Of a DNA stretch of 8,582 nucleotides, positions 1 to 5,232 are shown piece by piece (position 1 is the stretch's first letter; the number at the start of each line of letters is the position of its first letter). The position numbers were made by a program, and so were the translations under genes. The stretch covers positions 1 through 8,582 of the forward strand of contig JAISSA010000153.1 in the NCBI GenBank assembly GCA_031273365.1. The letters run 5' to 3'. Below the pieces are notes generated by a model. That model was given only the letters and a program-made list of their open reading frames with translations, was not told the DNA's origin and did no database searches. The DNA comes from Synergistaceae bacterium. GTDB lineage: Bacteria > Synergistota > Synergistia > Synergistales > Aminobacteriaceae.

Positions 1-14
1 AAATTTCATCACTT

Positions 15-68
15 CCTGTGCAGGGATTTCTTATTGCCGTTGCTTTGCGGTTTGTTATCCTGCACAGG
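15..68 (+). repeat. 10-bp perfect inverted repeat upstream of a small ORF
   Basis: Arm CCTGTGCAGG (15-24) is the exact reverse complement of CCTGCACAGG (59-68), with 34 nt between them. T14/G69 and G25/T58 could extend the stem by wobble pairs in RNA. The second arm ends 5 nt before the AGGAGGT ribosome binding site of the ORF at 87, so a transcript could fold a stem just upstream of the translation start. It could be a leader structure or a split operator. It is not a typical terminator, because the loop is long and only an A run follows on this strand. The symmetry is seen directly; the function is not known. Confidence 0.5.
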
Positions 69-73
69 GAAAA

Positions 74-80
74 AGGAGGT
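74..80 (+). promoter_or_regulatory. Strong Shine-Dalgarno site for the ORF at 87
   Basis: AGGAGGT lies 6 nt before the ATG at 87. This is a near-consensus Shine-Dalgarno sequence at optimal spacing. It is the main reason to start the small ORF at 87 and not at the in-frame ATG at 18, which has no comparable site. Confidence 0.6.
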
Positions 81-86
81 AACAGA

Positions 87-248
87 ATGAAGACCGTAGA
101 TCCCGCTGTCGTTGCAGGCCCCGTTACCGGAGAAGATTCGTATTTCGCTCCGCTTGTCTTCAGTTTTACGGACGCAGAGCTCGCGCTGCTTTCACAATCC
201 CGCCGTTTACCGTCATCCTGCAAAGAGAAGGACAGTGAGGAGGGTTGA
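87..248 (+). CDS. Small hypothetical protein, 53 aa
   Basis: Function not recognised. The ORF encodes 53 residues starting MKTVDPAVVAG and ending EKDSEEG. It has no obvious signal peptide, transmembrane segment or metal-binding motif; the single cysteine is near residue 45. The middle (FAPLVFSFTDAELALLS) is mildly hydrophobic and could form a strand followed by a helix, and the C-terminus is charged. The case for a real gene is the AGGAGGT site 6 nt upstream and the preceding inverted repeat. Against it are the short length, lack of a recognised family and the chance of a degraded N-terminal remnant of a longer gene. It is the only plus-strand gene candidate and converges on the racemase gene, with 54 bp between the two stop codons. 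Confidence 0.45.
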   Translation: MKTVDPAVVAGPVTGEDSYFAPLVFSFTDAELALLSQSRRLPSSCKEKDSEEG

Positions 249-278
249 GCACAGAGAGCAGGTGACGAACGGCGATTT

Positions 279-294
279 TCGCGGATGTCCGCGA
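279..294. terminator. Compact GC-rich hairpin between convergent genes
   Basis: TCGCGGA-TG-TCCGCGA is a perfect 7-bp inverted repeat (realistically a 6-bp stem with a 4-nt loop) in the 54-bp gap between the small plus-strand ORF and the racemase gene. Read on the minus strand it is followed by AAAATC, not a U run, and on the plus strand by TTGTCTGTT. As an intrinsic terminator it is therefore weak in both directions. The position between converging genes is what suggests a termination or RNA-end-protection role. Confidence 0.3.
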
Positions 295-302
295 TTGTCT
301 GT

Positions 303-1154
303 TCACGGCAAATTTTCACGTGGCATACCATAGCAGGCTTTGCCCTCTGCCGCGATGTATACTTTGCCCTCGATCCAAAGCTCACGAATTTCTCCGTCGG
401 CGTAGACGGAGGAGACCGTGATGATGCCTCCGGGTTGTCGCAGGTCCACGGAAAGGCTGCGTTTCTCTTTTGCGGTGAGCGCGCAGCCCACAGCGCAGCT
501 TCCCGTTCCACAGCCCCTTTCCCATACGGCGGACCGCACCGACGGCACACAGACGAACGGCCGCATCGTCATGTCGCTCTCCTCCAGAAACATGACGCCA
601 ATCGCGTTTTCGTCCGTGTACTCTTTGCTGTGCGACATGACGTGTTCTGTCAGCTCGTTTTTTTCCGCTTCCTGGAGCGGTTCGCTCACGATGAGGTGTG
701 TAATTCCTTGCATGTGAACCACCTGCACATCGAGGAGCGTGTTGCCCGCGGCGACAGTCTTCCTTAAGATGGCTTTCGGCACAGGCATCCGGGTTTTACA
801 TGTAAACCCGCCGTCGCTTCGAGGCGTTACGATACATTTTACGAGTTCTTCGCTTCCGGAGACCTCGAGCAGAACGGAAGCGGCAACCCCCCGCTCGAAT
901 TTTTCGTCCCTTGCAATGAGAGCGGCCAGCGCCATTGCGGCATTGCCGCAAAATTCACCCCCCGACATCTGAAGACGCGCGGCGGCTTCCCTGTTGGCCG
1001 GCGTCTCCACAAAACCCGCCTGCTCGGCATGTACGCTGTCGTAGCGCATCAGTTCCGCGGCGCAATCCGCCCGCTTCTCTCCCGGGACAGGAGAGGTAAT
1101 CAGCAGCGTCATGTTCTGCGTGGGACTTATTTTTACAAAATCGACTTCCATCAT
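303..1154 (-). CDS. DapF-fold amino-acid racemase, CntK-like (putative histidine racemase)
   Basis: The 283-residue protein belongs to the diaminopimelate epimerase/PhzF fold, whose PLP-independent racemases use two cysteines as acid and base. Cys69 lies in MSGGEFCGNAAMA and Cys215 in WERGCGTGSCAVG. The usual DapF substrate-binding motif GNGxR is replaced by GNAAM, so meso-diaminopimelate is an unlikely substrate. From memory, Staphylococcus aureus CntK has matching motifs: an N-terminal PxxNMT segment, an EQxGF segment (here Glu44), MSGxEFCGNA, a WExxCGxG motif and QPGG (here 240-243). CntK racemises L-histidine for the metallophore staphylopine. The protein has no signal peptide and should be cytoplasmic. 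The partner genes cntL and cntM are not in this window, so the pathway is unknown. It has its own candidate promoter and lies downstream of a terminator, so is probably expressed independently. The family is confident; the histidine substrate is inference. Confidence 0.82.
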   Translation of the reverse strand: MMEVDFVKISPTQNMTLLITSPVPGEKRADCAAELMRYDSVHAEQAGFVETPANREAAARLQMSGGEFCGNAAMALAALIARDEKFERGVAASVLLEVSGSEELVKCIVTPRSDGGFTCKTRMPVPKAILRKTVAAGNTLLDVQVVHMQGITHLIVSEPLQEAEKNELTEHVMSHSKEYTDENAIGVMFLEESDMTMRPFVCVPSVRSAVWERGCGTGSCAVGCALTAKEKRSLSVDLRQPGGIITVSSVYADGEIRELWIEGKVYIAAEGKACYGMPRENLP

Positions 1155-1158
1155 AGGT

Positions 1159-1166
1159 CCTCACCT
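1159..1166 (-). promoter_or_regulatory. Ribosome binding site of the racemase gene
   Basis: On the minus strand AGGTGAGG lies 4 nt before the first ATG (1154) and 7 nt before a second, directly adjacent ATG (1151). Counted from the AGGTGA core, the spacings are 6 and 9 nt. Either codon could be the start and the two products differ by one methionine. Confidence 0.55.
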
Positions 1167-1202
1167 GCAATATCTTCAGAATATCTCTGCAATATAATAT
1201 CT
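1165..1202. repeat. Phased short direct repeats in the racemase leader
   Basis: On the plus strand CTGCAATAT occurs at 1165-1173 and again at 1187-1195, exactly 22 bp apart (about two helical turns). AATATCT occurs at 1169-1175, 1180-1186 and 1196-1202, with offsets of 11 and 16 bp. The block sits between the candidate promoter and the ribosome binding site of the racemase gene and overlaps that site's edge. The phasing would suit a repressor binding one face of the helix, but AT-rich DNA can produce such repeats by chance. Confidence 0.35.
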
Positions 1203-1227
1203 CATACCTTCGAACAGAACGGCGAAA

Positions 1228-1255
1228 ATTTTATGGATTTTATCTGACCCGACAA
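1228..1255 (-). promoter_or_regulatory. Candidate sigma-70-type promoter for the racemase gene
   Basis: On the minus strand TTGTCG (1255-1250, four of six matches to the -35 consensus) and TAAAAT (1233-1228, five of six matches to the -10 consensus) are separated by 16 bp. Transcription would start near 1221 and give a leader of about 66 nt carrying the phased repeats and the ribosome binding site. Its position just after the protease terminator fits an independent transcription unit. Confidence 0.4.
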
Positions 1256-1270
1256 ATGCGGGAGTTATGT

Positions 1271-1309
1271 TTAAAAATTGAGGAAGGGACGAACGAGCCT
1301 GTCCCTTCC
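1271..1309 (-). terminator. Intrinsic terminator of the protease gene
   Basis: Read on the minus strand, GGAAGGGAC (1309-1301) pairs perfectly with GTCCCTTCC (1290-1282) around a 10-nt loop. The 9-bp stem is followed by TCAATTTTTAA, a U-rich tail in the transcript. It starts 52 nt past the protease stop codon and before the racemase promoter. This is the best terminator in the window. Confidence 0.75.
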
Positions 1310-1330
1310 CCGCCTGAACGCTTACTGTGT

Positions 1331-1347
1331 CGGGAATTGGTTTCCCG
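1331..1347. repeat. Small inverted repeat after the protease stop
   Basis: CGGGAA (1331-1336) and TTCCCG (1342-1347) form a 6-bp stem with a 5-nt loop, 14 bp past the protease stop codon and 22 bp before the main terminator. No U run follows it. It may help stabilise the 3' end of the mRNA or may be incidental. Confidence 0.25.
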
Positions 1348-1360
1348 CGTGAAATGGCGG

Positions 1361-4300
1361 CTACCGACGTTTTCTCCTCATCACAAAAACGGCAGGAAGC
1401 AGCCACGCAAGACCAGGCGCGCCCGTGCAGCCGCCGCCTCCGCCGCCTCCGCCGCTGCCGACTCCGGGAGCGGGAACGCCGCCGCCGGGGGTGCCGCCGC
1501 CTCCGCCACCTGCGGACGTCACGCTAAAGTTGACGTTGAAGGCTTCGGACAGGCCGTTACCTCCGCTCACCGTCACCGTGGCCGTGTACGTTCCAACCGG
1601 AAGTCCGGTTCTGGGCGCTACGGTGAAGGTGTCGCTTCTGTCAACGTCCAGGTTGCCGATCGAGGTTTTGGAGAGCGCAAAGCTGTCGCCGTTCGTGCCG
1701 GAAAGCGCGACGGTCAGGCTCCCCGTGGGCTGATTGCCGGTGTTGGAGACGGTGACGCTGAGCGGCGTCGGAGCGCTGTAACCCGCGTCTGCGGGCGGGA
1801 AGGTGTGATCGCCGGTGCTCAGCGATATGCCGTAGGGCGAGGGCGATTTCACCGTGAAGCTGACGTCAAAGCCTCTGGATATGTCGTTGTCGCCGTTCAC
1901 CGTTACCGTGGCCGTGTACGTTCCAACCGGAAGTTCGGTTCTGGGCGCGACGGTAAAGCTGTCGCTGCCGCCCGTGTTCAGGCTGACGATCGAGGTTCTG
2001 GAGAGCGCGAAGCTGCCCGGGCTCGCGCCGGAAAGGCCGACGGTCAGGTCCCCCGTGTCCTGGTTGCCGGCGTTGGTCACGGGGACGTCGAGCGCCGTCT
2101 GAGAGGCGTAACCCGCGGTCGCGGCCGGGAGAGCGTGCCCGGTGGTCCCCAGCGCCACGTCGTAGACCGGATCGGTCCCATGTACCGTAAAACTGAAGCT
2201 GCAGCTTTCGGATATGCCGTTGTCGCCCTTCACCGTCGCGGTGGCCGTGTACGTCCCAACCGGAAGTCCGGTTTTGGGCGCGACGGTAAAGCTGTCGCTG
2301 CCGTCAAGCCCGCTGATCGAGTCTTTGGAGAGCGCGAAGCTGCCCGGGTTCGCGCCGGAAAGGTCGACGGTCAGGTTCCCCGTGTCCCGGTTGCCGGTAT
2401 TGGTCACGAAGACCTCACACTCCGCCGGGGTGTAGCCCGCGGTCGCGGCCGGAAAAATGTGGCTGGCGGGGCTCAGCGATATGCTGTAGACCGGAGCGGA
2501 TGTTCCCGTCACCGTGAAGCTGACGTTGAAGCTCCTGGATATGCCGTTGCCGCCGCTCACCGCCACCGTGGCCGTGTACGTCCCATGCACAAGTCCGGCT
2601 ATGGGACCGACGGTAAAGGTGCCGCTGCGGTTGCTGTCGTTCACGCCGAGGTCGTTTATCGAAGTTTCGGAGAGCGCGTAGGCGTCGGCTGCCCCGGAAA
2701 GGGCGACGGTCAGTTTCCCCGTGTTCCGGTTGCCGGTGTTGCTCACGGTGACGGTGATCGCCTCCGGAACGCCGGTGGTCTCCATCGCGGACGGGAAGGT
2801 GTGGGTGCCGGCCCTGCTCAGCGATATACCCCAGGTCGCCTTGTCAGGGTTCACCGTAAAACTGACGCGGAAGCTCGCGGATATGCCGTTGCCGTTGCCG
2901 TTGCTCACCGTTACCGTGGCTGTGTACGTTCCAGCTGAAAGCCCGGTTTTGGGCACGACGGTAAAGGTGTTGCTGCCACCCATGCCGATGCTGCTTATCG
3001 AGGTTTTGGGGAGGATGAAGCTGCCGCTGTGCACGCCGGAAAGGGCGACGGTCAGGTTCCCCGTGCTCCGGTTGCCGGTGTTGGAGACGGTGACGCCGAG
3101 CGGCGATTGCGTGCCGTAGTCCACGTTCGCGGCCGGGAAGGTGTGATTGCTGCTGACGCTCAGCGAGATTCCGTAGGTCGGTGCAGGCTCGTTCACCGTA
3201 AAGCTGACGTCGAAGCCTCCGGACAGGCCGTTGCCGTTGCTCACCGTTACCGTGGCTGTGTACGTTCCAACTGAAAGTCCGGTGTCAGGCGCGACGGTAA
3301 AGGTGTCGCTGCCGCCCGTGTTCAGGCTGACGATCGAGGTTCTGGAGAGCGTGAAGCTGCTGCTGTTCGCGCCGGAAAGGTCGACGGTCAGGTTCTCCGT
3401 GGGCAGCGTGCCGGTGTTGGACACGGTGACGCTGAGCGGCGACGGCGCGGCATAACCCGCGTCCGCGGGCGGGAAGGTGTGGTCTCCATCAGGACTCAGT
3501 GAGATGGCGTAGTCGACCGTCGAAATCGGGTTGCTCAGCGCCCTGATGCAAAGGTTGACGTTGGGAGTCGAAGTCGTCAAATCAGTCCATGTCGTGGGCA
3601 GGGACGTTCCGGAAGCAATAAAACTCTCGCCCGGGTTGGCCGTCGCCGCGTCTGAATAGCTCGGTATAGGATATTCCACCGTGTAGTAACACATTTGTCC
3701 CGCAGGTTCCGAAATACGCACCACGATTGAAAAACGTTCGCCGTTTTTAATCTGAACGGGCCGATCCAGAGGAATGGTGTGATACCCGGCGTACTCCAGA
3801 GTTCCCTTTATAGGAACGTCGTCCTGCATCGTTCCCTTTGTTGGGTTCTCTTCCGTTAAGTTGGTGAAAACCCTCACCTCGTAATCGAGCGTACTGTTGT
3901 ATGTCGTCAAAGCGACGGCCTCGATCTGACCGTCCTCGGTCGCCCTGAAAATATTCGCCTCCCATAGTCCGCCAGTAACGCCCGCATATGCGGTGAATCC
4001 CAGAGGGTCGTGAAGATACATCGTTTTGTAGCTGTCGGGCTCTTCTCCCCTGAAAAAAGCCACGTCTCCCGTCGTGACGTCGTCGTAGGAAAGCCAGAAA
4101 TAACCGCCATTGGCCCACCAGCTGCCCCAGCTGTTTCTGACGAGCCAGGCGCCGGGGCGCGAGGGTTGACGAGCCGCTTTGAAGTTAGACGCGGCAAAAT
4201 TGTCGTCCCATCCTATTACCGCAACGGCATGGTTGGCCCCCTTGCTGCTGTCGTCGCAGTAACGGGCGTAAGTGGCGCTGTTGAAAAATTTGTCGTCCTC

Positions 4301-5101
4301 GCTTGCATAATAGACGATCCCGCAGGCGCCCCCAGCCATGAGCAATTCCTTCATCGCCGCGATGGTCGGGGCACGGTTGCTGACGTCCCTGTCCAGAGAG
4401 AGACGCAGAACTTTCTTCACGTACAGGCGACGCTGGTAATCCGCCGAGTTCGGCAACGGAGGACTCGTGGAGTTGGACAGCCTGGAGTAGGGCCAGGAGG
4501 CTTCGTCGGTGGGGCCGGTTCTGCGAGTGAGAAGGGCGGTCGTCATGCCAAAATTTCCGCCCCTGTCAAAGGGGGAATAAGAAGAGTCCAAAGTGAAAGG
4601 CACCGTGTCCTTATACGTAAACCAGGCAACGTAGGCCTCCGAGAGGTCGTCACCCCATGTCGTGATCAACGATCCCCCCTCTCTTATGAGCTGACTGGAT
4701 TCGAGCGACGCGAGCGTTCCGAAAGCCCAGCAGGTGCCCCAGCGACCCTGATCTCTGATCGGAGTGACGTAGTCCTTTCCTGCGACGCTCCGCAGGTCGA
4801 ATTTCGCGGGCAGCGCCAACGGCGCGAGCGGCATCGCTCTGCTCCCGACCTGCGGGTACGATGCCCGGCCCAGGTGCGACCAGTCCACGGGCTCCGGGAT
4901 ATATCCGCCTTCGCTGGGCGTCCCGACTGCCGTGGCGCGGTGATCACCGGCGCGCTCCTGCCATCGGATGAACTCGGGATTGATCGGCCCCCTGAGCTCG
5001 GAGGCAAGGCCGATTCCGCTCAGCACGCTCAGTAAAAGGAGCACCCACAGCATTACGGCACACTTCTTAATGGGATATCTGAATACAGAATGAAAATTCA
5101 T
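1361..5101 (-). CDS. Secreted C1A (papain-family) cysteine protease with six Ig-like repeats and Synergist-CTERM tail
   Basis: The 1246-residue protein starts at 5101, where AGAGGAGG lies 7 nt upstream and a signal peptide begins at once (basic stretch, then hydrophobic 14-33, likely cut near GLA-SE). The in-frame codon at 5260 would overlap the upstream gene and bury that signal. A peptidase C1A domain spans about 98-345: oxyanion Gln118 in DQGRWG, catalytic Cys124 in TCWAF, His291 in ANHAVAVIGWDD and Asn323 in VRNSWG. Residues about 356-520 resemble the Lectin_like domain often found after such peptidases. Six repeats of 106-115 residues, each ending in a GTYTATV strand and an FxVxFTV strand, fill 531-1195. 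The tail has glycine runs, Cys1225, a short hydrophobic segment and MRRKRR. It should be exported and held at the cell surface, with the repeats as a stalk or adhesive part. The long propeptide of classic papains is absent; only about 60 residues separate the signal from the catalytic domain. The substrate is unknown. Confidence 0.93.
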   Translation of the reverse strand: MNFHSVFRYPIKKCAVMLWVLLLLSVLSGIGLASELRGPINPEFIRWQERAGDHRATAVGTPSEGGYIPEPVDWSHLGRASYPQVGSRAMPLAPLALPAKFDLRSVAGKDYVTPIRDQGRWGTCWAFGTLASLESSQLIREGGSLITTWGDDLSEAYVAWFTYKDTVPFTLDSSYSPFDRGGNFGMTTALLTRRTGPTDEASWPYSRLSNSTSPPLPNSADYQRRLYVKKVLRLSLDRDVSNRAPTIAAMKELLMAGGACGIVYYASEDDKFFNSATYARYCDDSSKGANHAVAVIGWDDNFAASNFKAARQPSRPGAWLVRNSWGSWWANGGYFWLSYDDVTTGDVAFFRGEEPDSYKTMYLHDPLGFTAYAGVTGGLWEANIFRATEDGQIEAVALTTYNSTLDYEVRVFTNLTEENPTKGTMQDDVPIKGTLEYAGYHTIPLDRPVQIKNGERFSIVVRISEPAGQMCYYTVEYPIPSYSDAATANPGESFIASGTSLPTTWTDLTTSTPNVNLCIRALSNPISTVDYAISLSPDGDHTFPPADAGYAAPSPLSVTVSNTGTLPTENLTVDLSGANSSSFTLSRTSIVSLNTGGSDTFTVAPDTGLSVGTYTATVTVSNGNGLSGGFDVSFTVNEPAPTYGISLSVSSNHTFPAANVDYGTQSPLGVTVSNTGNRSTGNLTVALSGVHSGSFILPKTSISSIGMGGSNTFTVVPKTGLSAGTYTATVTVSNGNGNGISASFRVSFTVNPDKATWGISLSRAGTHTFPSAMETTGVPEAITVTVSNTGNRNTGKLTVALSGAADAYALSETSINDLGVNDSNRSGTFTVGPIAGLVHGTYTATVAVSGGNGISRSFNVSFTVTGTSAPVYSISLSPASHIFPAATAGYTPAECEVFVTNTGNRDTGNLTVDLSGANPGSFALSKDSISGLDGSDSFTVAPKTGLPVGTYTATATVKGDNGISESCSFSFTVHGTDPVYDVALGTTGHALPAATAGYASQTALDVPVTNAGNQDTGDLTVGLSGASPGSFALSRTSIVSLNTGGSDSFTVAPRTELPVGTYTATVTVNGDNDISRGFDVSFTVKSPSPYGISLSTGDHTFPPADAGYSAPTPLSVTVSNTGNQPTGSLTVALSGTNGDSFALSKTSIGNLDVDRSDTFTVAPRTGLPVGTYTATVTVSGGNGLSEAFNVNFSVTSAGGGGGGTPGGGVPAPGVGSGGGGGGGGCTGAPGLAWLLPAVFVMRRKRR
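1364..1516 (-). other. Synergist-CTERM-type sorting tail (protein region)
   Basis: The last 51 residues of the protease (1196-1246) hold two glycine-rich runs, the second of eight glycines. Then come Cys1225, the segment TGAPGLAWLLPAVFVM and the basic end RRKRR. Glycine run, invariant Cys, hydrophobic span and Arg/Lys end is the layout of the Synergist-CTERM sorting signal. The mechanism by which this signal is processed is not established to my knowledge. It is the strongest taxonomic clue in the window. Confidence 0.8.
1517..3511 (-). repeat. Six tandem in-frame repeats of 318-345 bp
   Basis: In coding order the units are 3511-3176, 3175-2834, 2833-2489, 2488-2165, 2164-1835 and 1834-1517. 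Each starts at the aromatic residue of a (Y/W)xISLS-type strand and contains a T-(F/L)-P motif in most units, then VxNTGN, LTVxLSG, a SFxLSxxSI segment, TFTVxPxTGL and GTYTATV. They look like beta-sandwich (CARDB- or Ig-like) modules common on bacterial surface proteins. Units vary by a few codons, and long stretches are nearly identical at the DNA level. Unit 3 is the most divergent (Trp start, extra residues near NDSNRSG). Confidence 0.9.
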
Positions 5102-5108
5102 ACTTTTT

Positions 5109-5116
5109 CCTCCTCT
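5109..5116 (-). promoter_or_regulatory. Ribosome binding site fixing the protease start
   Basis: On the minus strand AGAGGAGG lies 7 nt before the ATG at 5101. Together with the signal peptide that begins at that ATG, it sets the start 53 codons inside the longest open frame, which would otherwise begin at 5260. Confidence 0.8.
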
Positions 5117-5119
5117 GGA

Positions 5120-5131
5120 GTCAATATTGAC
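5120..5131. promoter_or_regulatory. Perfect 12-bp palindrome GTCAATATTGAC in the protease leader
   Basis: GTCAATATTGAC equals its own reverse complement. It sits 4 bp upstream of the protease Shine-Dalgarno sequence and directly abuts the hairpin at 5132-5154. A dyad of this size is typical of a dimeric repressor site, but it matches no operator I can name with confidence. Confidence 0.4.
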
Positions 5132-5154
5132 GTAACAGAACAGGGTTCTGTTAC
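5132..5154. promoter_or_regulatory. 10-bp perfect stem-loop upstream of the protease gene
   Basis: GTAACAGAAC (5132-5141) and GTTCTGTTAC (5145-5154) are perfect reverse complements around a 3-nt loop. It lies in the 131-bp gap between the ATPase stop codon (5233) and the protease start (5101). Read on the minus strand it is followed by GTCAATATTGAC, not a U run, so it is a poor intrinsic terminator for the upstream operon. A regulator site, an mRNA leader hairpin or an RNA processing signal are possible. I see no convincing promoter in the rest of this gap. Confidence 0.5.
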
Positions 5155-5232
5155 ATTCCGCGCAATGCAGGCGCAAAAGGCAGTCCAACGGGCGTAAAGC
5201 GAGGGGCGGTATGGACGCCGTGAGTTCCATGA

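Noticed and set aside
15..68. Integron attC site or transposon end for the inverted repeat
   Set aside because: The core motifs RYYYAAC and GTTRRRY are not in the right places, no integrase or transposase is present, and no target-site duplication is visible.
303..1154. Annotation as diaminopimelate epimerase (dapF) for lysine and peptidoglycan synthesis
   Set aside because: The fold and both catalytic cysteines fit, but the GNGxR motif is replaced by GNAAM and the other motifs follow CntK, so a different substrate is more likely.
1256..2938. Long plus-strand open frame (560 aa), rich in Arg, Gly and Val with a repetitive pattern
   Set aside because: It is antisense to the protease repeats. 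Its periodicity mirrors that of the repeats and it has no supporting ribosome site or recognisable domain.
4010..5035. Plus-strand open frame (341 aa)
   Set aside because: It is antisense to the catalytic domain of the protease, which has all its active-site residues in the minus-strand frame.
5132..5154. Intrinsic terminator of the ATPase operon
   Set aside because: The stem is strong, but the following minus-strand bases are GTCAATATTGAC and lack a U run. It also sits 79 bp past the ATPase stop codon and close to the protease start.
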